A stretch of 46,808 nucleotides of DNA, taken from assembly GCA_004802705.1 (NCBI GenBank), contig SGPL01000246.1, forward strand, positions 1 through 46,808, read 5' to 3'. The notes below the pieces were generated by a model. The model saw only the letters and a list, made by a program, of their open reading frames with translations, had not been told where the DNA came from and ran no database searches. Numbering within the stretch: position 1 is the first letter of the stretch; the number at the start of each line of letters is the position of its first letter. Positions 9,436 through 20,068 of this stretch are shown in pieces. Position numbers and translations under genes: made by a program. Source of the stretch: Bondarzewia mesenterica (Eukaryota > Basidiomycota > Agaricomycetes > Russulales > Bondarzewiaceae).

Positions 9436-12400
9436 TCAAGGCTCCATAATGCCAAGTGTCGCTAGAACCACCTCGCGCTAGACAACAACAATCAGATGAG
9501 AGCTTCGTGAAAAAGGCAGAGAAGCTTACATCATTCTTCATAAGGTCATCGAAAGCCTCCAGGACACCAGGACCCCTCGTCGAGCGGTTCCCGATGATGT
9601 CTGACACGGACCTGCGCGAGTTGACCACCGCTATTGATGACCTTGGCGAGAGTGGGGACGCCGACATGGACGACCGTCTGCCGCGAGGTTCCTTGATATC
9701 CTGGATGGAGATGCCGAGCATGTTGCACAAATCTCTTTGAGCCTGCACCATCGCTCGGGTCTCAGACGACGGTGAGAAGTCAGTGTATCCTATTGCACGG
9801 TCTATTAGCTGATTCCTCGAATGGATGGAAAGAATTCGCTCACCAGAATTACGACTTGAGAGACCGGTGGTAATGATGCCCAGGGACTCCGCGCGTGGAA
9901 TAGGTGGAACAGGAGGGATTAAGGAAGGAGATATCGAAGGCGTTGTAGCCGATAGAAGTGAATTCGTCCGACTCTGACTGGNCGTCGAGGCCCGATTGCT
10001 TCTTCGTATGCTGTTAGNTCGCAACCCGGCCTTGGACACCCGAAGGCTTGACTTGCGCGATGCCAGCACCCGACTCGAGCGACGACTGGCAGACCGTGAC
10101 GATTGTGGAGCCGAATCCGGGAATTGTTCATAGAATTCGTCCANCTCCTGNGCAACCTGGTGAGCATGAGACCACGCCTCATCACGCTCCGCCTCCAAAG
10201 CGATGATGTGCTCCTGGAGAACCTGAACGTCGGCTGACCGCTTCAAGAAGCTGGCGTTCAACTTTCGCAGAGCCATCGCAAGAGCGCTGCCCGAGTGTGT
10301 NACCATCAGCTTTGTCAACTGGGCAGCTTGATCGCGAGCATGATACAGATCTTCTGCAATCTGGTCGAGGCCCATCGACACCTCCTGCAAGTCCTCNACC
10401 ATACCTTGCAGCGCCTGAGNGTTNGCCACTCTTCCATCAACATGGTTACTGAGCGTCGCAAGCAGCATATTCCGCTTGCGCACTTGCAGCTTGTACCTCG
10501 TTTTGAGCTCTGCCTGCAATTTCTCCAANCGGTCCAATTCCTCTGGCACATCATTATCGAGCTGATCAACGGGTAGCAGACGTAGAGANGACGTCCCCGC
10601 GGAATGCTTGATAGCCCTGGACACGATTGATTGAAGTTGCTCGGACGTAAATGTCCATTTTGCCGCCTCTATCGTGTACCCTTTGAATTTCACAGGCGTA
10701 GTTGCGAACTTCGGCGTTGGTGTTGTCGAATGGACGGAGCCCTGAGACGGCCGCCGTATGCTCCCATTCGACCCCATGGACCGAGGGGAACCATTGATAT
10801 CCCGGACACCCGCCANGGTTGTGACGTTCGTCGCGGTACGATTGCGCGGACCGATCGGGAGGGGTGGGCGTCTAGGTGCTCTACGGANTGAAGACGCTGT
10901 GAGCATGGGCNCCGTCTGCGGACCATTGGCAACNGCTTGATAAGGAGGTGGTGCGCCGGCCTGCATGNTATTAGAAGAACCTGCAGANGANGAGATTTNC
11001 TGAAAGGTANGCGGCGGCGGCACCGGCGTCACAGGCGGTGCAGGTGGTGCGATTGACGGTTGAGGAGGTATGGAAAGGTATCTCAGTGCAGGTACAGNTT
11101 CGAGCNTCACAAGTTCTGGAGAAGNGGGACGTGATTGCGCGNCAGCTTNAGGTTGTTCAGAAAGATCGAGACGCGAGGAATCGGAAGGNACGGTAGGTGG
11201 TTGTGCAGTTGGTGGTGGTANAAGAAACTTTTTCGCAGCAGCAGACTCCACCCGTAGCCTTGATGAAGGGAGAGTGAGATTTTTACTGGACGGGGAATTC
11301 ATGGAGGAAGCTGCGGCTGCAGCAGAGGCTCCCAAGTTCGACCGAGAGCCCTTGCCCTTGATCGATCTACCCCTACCGACGATTACCTTGCTGGACCCTG
11401 ACCTACTCAAGAACCTCTGCGAAACACGCATGGAAGATTTACTCTTCAATGCCCTATTTAATGATGCGGTCCTCAACAATGAACTATCCGCGGAGCCTCC
11501 CGACGCAAGCGCGGGGGAAAATTTAGGAGAAGGTCCAGCAAGCCCTGCAGAGAAGAGCGGACTGAACGCGCTTGGAGTCTCTGGAAATGTCTGCTTCCCA
11601 TATGAGGTTGACGATGGAAATCCGTTTTCAATCGAAGGACTGGAGTCATCGCTTGCGATTTCGAGGGATAGTCCATCCTTAGGATCGTGTACCACTGTAA
11701 TGGGGTTAAGGCCTGCGGGACGTCGCATATCGTTGCCCTGATCTTCAGACGACGATGATATAACGATGGTGTCGAAGGGGTCGGGAGACGAGAGTGACCC
11801 GTCAATGCGACCAGAAGAAGGCGCTGAAGGAGAAAATGTGGCGCTAACTGGAAACGATGGTAATTGCGAGATGTGTGCGGAATGAACAGTATCCAAGGGA
11901 ATGGAAGAGGGAAATCCGCTGTCGAGATCGTCAGAAGGGATATCTTTCGTAGAACGCGGGCGCTCTCCGATTGGAAGGAGCGTCGTAGGATGAAGAATGT
12001 TATTGTTCACCGACACAAGAGAGGGACGAAACTTTGACGCAGAGTTGGAACGAGAGCGAACAGAGTTGGACCGAGAAGGACTCGCTACTTGTACTTCCAG
12101 ACGACCAACTGTCGTCGGCGAGTACAGAGAATTGGAAGCTATCTGTCAGTGGAATCAACCATCAAACGAAGGGCGGAACACACCATTTACATGCTGCCCA
12201 GACGACGACCGTGGTGGGTATTGCAACCCTTCAGTTTGGCTGTCCGGACTTTGCTTGCCATTTCCATTTCCTTGGCTAGTGGCAGATGTCGTGGACGAGG
12301 TGATATCCGTCTTTCCCGAAGATGGGCTTTTCTCCAATATGGATTCGTTGAGGTACTCGTTGAGGACCTGATCAATGTCTTCGCCCGAGCGCCCGGACCT

Positions 12401-13742
12401 GTTCGAATAAGGTGACACGCCACGTGACGAAGCGAAGGACGATGGAGAAAGAAAATGATCAGTCTCTGATGTCGCGCTTTGCTGATGCTGTGCGGAAGAG
12501 GACGAAGTCGTGCTCGCGCTACCGAGAGCCTTACGTCCAGGGCTCGCAGGTGACGTTTGTGAAGAAGTAGCCTCAGTGATGCGAGAAATCCGATGCATTG
12601 CATGAGCATCTGTAAGGAGCAACCCTTTCAAGCCGCCCGAGACAGGCGGCGTATCCAGCGCCTGCATTGACTGACCTTTCGCCTGTCGAACACTGTTCAC
12701 CTTCACACTCCCCCCGCTCACAGGCACAGCTTTATCGGCAGCGACGGTATGGGGAAAAGGCGGGGCGGGGGGGACCGGAAATATCGTACTCAACTCAGAC
12801 GATACGACGCCATCACCTCCGCCGCTGATCCGCCTGTTGTTCCAATATGGCGAGTTCAGGAAGGAAAGTTCACCGTGAGGTAAAGTGGCAGAGTCCTGAC
12901 GCGTGACTCCGCGCTGGTTGTACCGGGATTGCCGGTGGTCGCTGCCCAACGAGAATGCGTTGCCAATGAGCGCACCGGGCAACGTGATGCCAGAGATGAT
13001 GGAAGCGCTATCGGTCCCCGCAGGCGAAATCGCGCGCTCGTGCGCCGCCGCGGACGGTGGGACAGCCGAACCATGCATAGACAGGTCAGCGGAGCGCTGG
13101 ATTTGTATCTTTGGGCCGTGAAGAGCTAGGTTAGGAATTGTGATGGGTGCTGGTGCACCCTTGTTGGCTTTGCGAGCAGGAGGACGCTGAGTACAATGTG
13201 AGGATACCAGCACAAATCAAGAGAGTTTGGCTGTGTGCGCACCATTTCTTCCTCATCTGATGTCCCCATGTCAACGTAGCTCTCCGCCTTCAAAGTGGTC
13301 AGAGAGTGAAATGGTGCAAATATATAACACCTCTCACCCCTTCGTGTGTTATATCAGAAACGTGACCATTCTGTAGAAGCGACTGAAATCCATTCGCTGC
13401 ATTACCACCATTGTGATTCTCCACTGAACCGGCCCCCGAGAGTGGTTTACGCTCTTCAGTATTGGGAACGAGGATGTCCTGAGGAAACCATGGTTCAGTG
13501 GCGGGGAAATCCAGATCAACGCGTGGAGATTGTTGTAGTAGAGTCGTTGAGTCGAGCAGAGGAACGTCTCTGGGTATATGGGCAGTGTGGATAAGGGAAT
13601 CCAGCACGCTCTCGCTAATTTCAACGACAACATCAGGGGAGTAAAAGGAGTCGATTGAGGGAGCTGGCTGTATAAGGCGCCGAACAGATGCAGCAGCCTT
13701 CTTGTTGGCCTTACGCTTCGAGCGAAAGGCCAGAGACAGCAT
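9436..13742 (-). CDS. Uds1-domain coiled-coil protein (up-regulated during septation family)
   Basis: Exons 13742-13338, 13287-13243, 13186-12191, 12142-9530 and 9477-9436 join in frame (about 1,366 residues). The large exon probably contains a further 54-nt intron, 9843-9790. The protein is mostly Ser/Pro-rich and disordered. A conserved block near residue 975 (KWTFTSEQLQSIVSRAIKHS, then DNDVPEEL and EKLQAELKTRYKLQVRKRN) matches the Uds1 domain of fungal septation-induced proteins. It continues into a long coiled coil (QIAEDLYHARDQAAQL, VLQEHIIALEAERDEAW) to about residue 1,150. After the coil come more Ser-rich sequence and the short C-terminal block LEAFDDLMKND. The family is linked in fission yeast to genes expressed around septation; a role at the septum or cell cortex is inference. 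Exon 2 is only 45 nt. Many Ns affect the Pro-rich middle. Confidence 0.8.
9790..9843 (-). other. Probable 54-nt in-frame intron inside the Uds1 gene
   Basis: On the minus strand the segment starts GTGAGC and ends GCAATAG. It is exactly 54 nt (18 codons) and has no in-frame stop, so the reading frame is open whether or not it is removed. Removal joins GLSSRNSG to YTDFSPSS. The size matches the other introns here. Confidence 0.6.
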
Positions 13743-14975
13743 CTGAGAGTCCGAATCTGAAGGAGAGAAACAACAAGAAAAAAGAGACGCCAGGACAGAG
13801 ATAAAAAGAAAAAGGAAGAAATAATGAAACAGCAGAGCCAGAGCGGCGCGATCGGTAAGGTCGGAAGGGGGGACGATGCGAGCACACGCCATGGCCACTG
13901 GGACGACCATCACACCACGGGACGACCATCATTCCAACTGAGATGGGTCGCATTGCCCGGTCACGTTTCGATCGAATGATCAATTTCGTGCCCAAACGTC
14001 CATGCAGGTACTCGTTCCTGTGAGTAGCGCTGGGTCGAATAAGTAAGTAGTTTGGACTGACAGAAAAATGTCTCCATCAGTGCTGTGAAAATGGCGTCTG
14101 ATGCATCTACCATGGCGAACGCTGAAAAAAAAATAAAGCCCACCTGCCTCCGATATTAAGTATGATGTTATCCTAAGTTTGTCAACGGGAGGATCACCAA
14201 AGTCGCGAAGGGTTTAGGTAGCAATCAATCGTTTGCTCACCGGAGGCAAATAAGTTGTTGGTAACCCAAACGGGACATACTGTAACGCTACTTAGCCGAC
14301 ATCATTGCTGACTAGTCAATGTGGCGGTCCCACAGTAACTATCGGAGTGTCCAGTGTACACTCAATACATATGTACACTCGTTGTTTCGTAATGATCAAT
14401 GATCTGGCGGTGCATATGTAGTCTTGCATACATGTTATTCAAGGGCCCGGAGCCAATCTGAGAGCGCGCTATGAAGGCACCATTTTCTATGCTACTCTAG
14501 ATCCAAATTACCGTTTAGTACCGCGGCCGAGGTACTTGATCAACCACTGGATGACTTTCCACAGCCTTCGAAATAATCTCTGCTGGAATATGAGAGTTAA
14601 GCGCTAAACTCTGCCCATTTGCGTAATCTGATTGGAGGAGCACCTCGGCGGAAGCAGTGATTTTATTCCGTGGAATATCATATCATGATCAATATGGCTA
14701 CGGGAAGTCACCCACTACATCATGGGCTTAGCTTAGTGCAGCGCGAGCCCGAAGACTGCTGGAGCCCCGATCCATGGAGTGTTGGGATCCACAATCCCGA
14801 CATGTTCAGTATGGAGGATTGCATGTCGATATCGTAACATTCACCCACTCATGCGAGCGCAGGGATGAGGATCTTCAAGCTCGTAAGGTATGTATGATCC
14901 AGCTGGTGAAACTGATTTAACTTTGATGAATGATTGCAAATGGCAATGCACTCTTACAACAGCTTCATTCTACCA
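13743..14975. other. Upstream region of the Uds1 gene and 3' flank of threonine synthase; no supported gene
   Basis: About 1.2 kb. Pyrimidine-rich stretches just upstream of the Uds1 ATG (13745-13860) and a CTCAG directly before the ATG leave room for a 5'-UTR intron. The remainder (14100-14900) shows only short frames with no recognisable protein on either strand. Confidence 0.5.
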
Positions 14976-16906
14976 TCAGATACGCCCTCTGGCTCCACCA
15001 AGATCGTCACTTATGACATTTTCCTCAATTACCTTCTTCACCAGTTGGATGTCGGGCGCCTCGACGTCGATCACCCGCTTCTCTTTCTCCAAAAGCCCCT
15101 TGAACTCTTCAGGAAGCACGTCGCGAGCGAAATCAAAATCTGGTGAGTCACTGAGTGCGCGAGTCACTGCCTCCGAGAATTTAGCGGGGTGGGCGGTAGA
15201 GAGGACAACCTGAACTGTAGATGGTTGGCTTCAAGTATTGCAGTCAATACGGGAAGTGGACGACGGAAAGCCAAGCATAATATCTCACCTTTGAGCGGAG
15301 ATGATCTTGGCAGCCGAAAGGCCAACGGCAGTATGTGGGTCAGCGATGTATGTGGGGCTACCATTGTAATACGAGCGGATGGTCTCCAGCGTCTGCGAGA
15401 CAAACCCCGATGTCAGTGCCGATAGCGAACACACCAAAAGTAAAATCCCGCACCTGGTCATCAGATATGCGTTCCGCAAGGAAATCTTTTCTTGCAAGCT
15501 CGAGCACACGAACCGGCACCTCAATTCTCCCGTCACTTTTTACCTTATTCATCCAGCCTTCGACAGTCGCGCACGCCAATGTCCTCTTTGCAACCTCGGA
15601 TCCCTTGCTCACTGATCCATAAGCAAGGTACCACAACAACCTCTCGAAATTACTCGATACAAGGATATCCATGGCAGGACTCAGCGTCTCCTTCACACTA
15701 CCGACAACCTGCTTGCCATCCGAAGCTCCACCGGCAGGTGCAGTCGCCGCTTCAGAGTTATCGGTCGTAGAGGAGTCGACCTTCTCGTACTTCCCACTTC
15801 GCCAGAATCGGGCGAGTATATCGTTCGAATTTGTTGCTACAACGAGTTTACCCATGGGTAAACCCATTCGCTTCGCGTAATAACCAGCGAGGATGTCACC
15901 AAAATTTCCTGTCGGAACGACGAACTGGAGCTCGGTGTCAGGAGTGGGGAGTTGCGAGCGTGTGTGGAAGTACGCGACGAAGTAATAGACCGTTTGAGCG
16001 AGGATGCGGGCCCAGTTGATGGAGTTGACAGCACCGAGGCGGTGCTTTTGGTTGAATGCGCGATCGGCAAAGAGTGCTTTTACGATGTCCTTGGTAGGCA
16101 TGAAAAAAAGTTGAGGAAGAATGCAAGATAGGATACAAGAGGCTCACTTGGCAGTCATCAAATGTACCTTTGACGGCTATGTTATGGACATTGGCATCGG
16201 TGACCGTGGTCATCTGGGCCTCCTGGATCGGAGACACGCGACCCTTGGGGTGGAGGATGAAGATGGAGATATTGGCCTTGTTCCTAAGCCCGTAAATGGC
16301 AGCACTGCCGCACAGTAATAAATTGATTGAGCGATNGAAATTGAGTGAGTCGTAAATGATACAGAGAGCATGACTTACCTTCCAGTATCTCCACTTGTTG
16401 CGCCGACGACCGTCAATTTCTCCGGCACCTCGTCCGCTGCTTTCCGGNCATTTCTCCGCTTCAAGAAAAACTCAAACAGATTTCCCAGAAGCTGCAGGGC
16501 GACATCCTTGAACGCAAATGTAGGTCCATGGAAAAGCTCCAAGACAAATGTCTTGTCATCGATTTTCTTGAGCGGCGTAACTTCAGGATGACGGAACGTG
16601 CTGTACGACTTGTCCACCAGGGCTCTGAGCTCATCCCGGGAAAGCTCCTCCGGCGAGATGTACAATGACAGCACGGCGACNGACAAGTCGACGAACGAGT
16701 AGTTCCTCCACTCCTCTTTCCAANTATGTGGGAGAGAGGGGATGTGTTCAGGAATNTAGAGACCCCCATTGGGTGCGAGGCCCGTCAAGACAGCCTGGGG
16801 ATGTCATGCGCATTCAACACAGAATAACGAGGTTGAAATATCGATGGTGATTGACCTCTTCAAAAGAAAGTTTCGCGTCGCCTCCACGCGTAGAGANGTA
16901 TTTCAT
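14976..16906 (-). CDS. THR4: Threonine synthase (PLP-dependent)
   Basis: Six exons, 16906-16856, 16794-16379, 16304-16148, 16089-15454, 15392-15289 and 15228-14976, join in frame to 538 residues; fungal threonine synthases are near 515. The enzyme converts O-phospho-homoserine and water to threonine and phosphate, the last step of the pathway, in the cytosol. The start MKYxSTRGGDAKLSFEEAV is diagnostic. Other family blocks are LAPNGGL, HGPTFAFKDVALQ (Lys113 is the PLP Schiff-base lysine), GATSGDTGSAAIYGL, VPTGNFGDILAGYYAKRMG (phosphate-binding loop), YIADPHTAVG and LSTAHPAKF. The acceptor of the last exon is the AG at 15229-15230; the nearer CAG breaks the frame. Five Ns fall in or near the first two exons. 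Human gut and bacterial homologues share the fold, but the overall layout is the fungal THR4 type. Confidence 0.96.
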
Positions 16907-17857
16907 GATGAGTTAAAGTATGTTGGTGGGTAGGCANAGGAAGAATTGACCGCGTACAAGTGCAANCTCAGAAGGAGGAGTCACGTCGCGAAATTTCCAG
17001 CCCGNGCGGTCTTCCGGGGTCATCGAACCAAANTCCGAGGTTCCGAGTCTGTAATTTAAGTGTTTACATGTAACTCGAATTATCTACTTAGCATCCCGCG
17101 GCGCAGCAGATGCATTTTCGGCGGGCCAACTGCGCTTCAAGTTGTCCCAACCCCCCCCTCCTTCAAGTATTGTACAAACAGTGNGTCTGAATTTTCCGTG
17201 GGCCCATTCCTATGCCTGGCCATTTTTTGCCATTAAGAAGGACTCTCCCCATTCTGTACGCATGCCATTGAGGCTGACTTGAGCTTTNACGCAAGTAGCA
17301 TACTTGGCGACCGTACAGAATGAGGAGAGTTCCTCTTCATCGCGAAGAAGGTCTTCATNACATTGCCACTGAGTACTGAAGCCTGAGGAATGGACTGGAA
17401 GCAACCATCGTGTCNTCGNTTTCATGTTTTAACCCACTTGTCCGGCTGTCACGTTGATCTGGTTCTCATATTTTTCTGGTTTCGTCTCTGTCTCTTTCTG
17501 GGCTTCTACCCCCTGTATCCCCCTTGTAAGTACAGAAAAAATTGTGAGTGGTCACTCGGAGTCACACATGATGTCAAATTTGTGCGCTCAATCCAAAATA
17601 AATGGNTTTGGCGACGTAGACCCTCCTTGCACGGTTCACCACAAATGNTAGGTGCTTCTTGTGCTCCAAGGGAGATAGGGCGTGTCATCTGTTTGATCAC
17701 CATACAGTTAATTGTGACACCAGCAGATAGCCGTCTACATACAACAGTTGACTTCATCAATCTTTACACCATTATCCAACCACCTGTTCTCTAATGGTAT
17801 CCNCGACAACGAAGAATCAAGAACATAAAAGGGTAACATGCGTCGCTGCAGACTTGC
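16907..17857. other. Intergenic region between threonine synthase and seryl-tRNA synthetase
   Basis: Promoter side of threonine synthase and 3' side of the synthetase gene, both on the minus strand. It contains Ns and several open frames (17390-17794 on +, 17210-17425 and 17506-17760 on -), none with recognisable protein content or a sensible splice pattern. Confidence 0.45.
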
Positions 17858-19648
17858 TTATGCTTGTTTACGCTGCAGGTTCTTCGGTAACTCCTTCACC
17901 CATGGAAGGAATTCACGGCCTTGTATGTATGGACGGAGTNCCTCAGGAATGACGAGGCCCTGAAAAAATCGCGGAGAGAATGTAATNAGAACACCAGCTC
18001 TGGCAGGTCCGAGGACACCTACCTCTGGGGTCTGGTAGTTTTCTACCAGGCAGCATAGCGCACGCTCGGTCGCACAGAGCGTGCCGTTGAGCATATGGAC
18101 GTAGACCTTACGCGTCTGATCTTTGCTCTTCAGTCCACAGCGTACTTCTAATCTTCGACTCTCTGAAACACAAAACCGGTNACCCATAAGCGCCTTTCGA
18201 TATGTCTACAANNGTNTCGGTTTCACTTACGATAATCCGTGCAATTCGAACAAGAGACCAACTCCTTGTAAGCTCCTTGGAACGGGAACCANGCCTCTAG
18301 ATCATACTTTTGCGCGGCCGCCAAGTTAAGCGCCCCCGAGACAATCGCGACAACACGATATGGCAACCCGAGGCTCTGATAAAANGCCTCCGAGTTGGCG
18401 ACCATAGNTTCGAACATCTCCCANGATTTCTCCGGCTCGGTCACGCAGAACTGCTCAACCTTCTCAAACTGGTGTACACGNAAGATGCCCCACATGTCTC
18501 GTCCGGCCGAGCCGGCTTCTTTTCGGAAACAAGTTGAGTAGCCTGCATATCGGATTGGTAGCTGGGTCTTGGGATCTTCGAACCATTCGTCCGAGTGGAA
18601 GGCAGAAATTGGTTGTTCCGAGGTTGCAATGAGGTACTTTTCATCTTCGCTGGCGATGACCTGTGANATAGATGTNAGATACGACTACGCATTCGTNGAG
18701 AGATATATCACCTTGTACAGCTCTTCGTCGAATTGATCTAGTTGGGCAGTCTTGGCCATCACATCTTTGTTCATCATGAATGGCGGTTGAACCTTCTTGT
18801 ACCCTCGTTTCCGCAGAAAGTCGAGTCCGTATGANATCAGCGCCTGATTGAGATCGATACCATCGTTTGTCAAGTAATAACCTCTGTGACCTGCAACCTT
18901 AGCGCCTTGAAGAGAAATCCGGTCAACCAACTGATATTATCTCAATGTGCTGCACGCACCTCGCTCAAGATCCATCGCATCTAGTCGCAGCAACACTTCA
19001 TGATGTGCAAGGATATTCGATTTCTTCTCCACTTCCGCATTCGGGCCATCAGGATGCCATGTCCTGAGCGTGGCATTGTCATCCTGCGCAGAATATGATG
19101 AATTCACTTCATCACACGTCTGAGAACGGGATATATGATAACANACCTCCGTCTGGCTAACTGGCACGGCTTTACCAACGATATTGCCGATCGTACTGGC
19201 CTTTTGCCTCATCNTGAGCTCGAATTCACGCGACTCCTTTCGCTTCGCCTCCACTTGAGCGTCCAGCGCCTTTTTCTCCGCAACAAGATCATCCGCATTC
19301 TCTTTTGCCTTTCGTTGAAAACGACATGGTCAATTTCACAAATGATCGAGTAGAAAAGGATTCCTTACTTTTTTTTTCGTCGCGATCTGTTTCTGTACAG
19401 CATTAACCTGCTTGCTCAGATGATTCGCCTCAAAGTCCACTGGAATGAATATGCATTTAGATACCCAAAATTCGTGGAAGCCTNTATATACATGTTTTTT
19501 AAGTCGACTCACTCTTCACCCAGTCCGCATACATCTGAATGATCTCGTCGACCAGCTCGACGGAATGTCCGCGTTTACGCTGGGAGTCGCGGATCTCGGC
19601 TGCATTGCCGCCTTTGTTATCAATGAAGCTCAGCACGTCCAAAGTCAT
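17858..19648 (-). CDS. SES1: Seryl-tRNA synthetase, cytosolic (class II)
   Basis: Exons 19648-19513, 19439-19369, 19308-19147, 19083-18960, 18930-18712, 18660-18231, 18162-18023 and 17959-17858 give about 460 residues; the yeast enzyme has 462. It charges tRNA-Ser with serine using ATP. The start [20 protein letters not shown] is the family's start. The N-terminal tRNA-binding coiled coil follows ([20 protein letters not shown] to [16 protein letters not shown]). Class II motif 2 is seen in [17 protein letters not shown] with [11 protein letters not shown], the serine site in [11 protein letters not shown], and motif 3 in [19 protein letters not shown]. It lacks a mitochondrial presequence. 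The gap between exons 4 and 5 (18959-18931) is only 29 nt and the phases disagree, so bases are probably missing there just before [10 protein letters not shown]. The gene is divergent from IRE1. Confidence 0.94.
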
Positions 19649-20068
19649 GNTATTCCGTAAGTTTCACAGATATAACGATGAGGNGAAGATATATACAGTG
19701 ACTGGTACAGCAGACTGCCGTGTACTTTCAAAAGTCAATCGATGATAGNTTNGTTANGTAATATTGCTATAGATGGTCTCTTAGCAGCCTCTAATCCTAT
19801 CTTATCNTGCAAGCATNCAGTGACAGGGTACTATCCCGTCTGTCTATGTCGAAAATTCTCGTCAAACNAATATACAGCCGGAGATGGAAAGACGGAATTT
19901 TTGCGATATCANGGCTTGCCCTATCGACTATNGAGGAGTTCGAGCCTCANNNAGNCTAATTGACATGCTGAATCTGGTATNGAACGCGTTTCCCACGGAT
20001 ATCCTNGCATGGAGTTGTTGACACGAAACCTGCGAGGTCCTTAACATCCGACAGAATTATGACCACTC
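19649..20068. promoter_or_regulatory. Shared divergent promoter region of SES1 (-) and IRE1 (+)
   Basis: Only 420 bp separate the two start codons, so both 5' UTRs and promoters must lie here. At least a dozen Ns make motif reading unreliable; I see no clear TATA box or unfolded-protein-response element. Called from gene arrangement, not from a motif. Confidence 0.5.

Noticed and set aside
11070..11741. 223-codon plus-strand frame
   Set aside because: Antisense of the Ser-rich part of the Uds1 gene, with many Ns masking stops.
17390..17794. 134-codon plus-strand frame with a hydrophobic stretch (LIFFWFRLCLFLGF)
   Set aside because: Several Ns mask codons and no continuation, signal-peptide layout or homology is visible.
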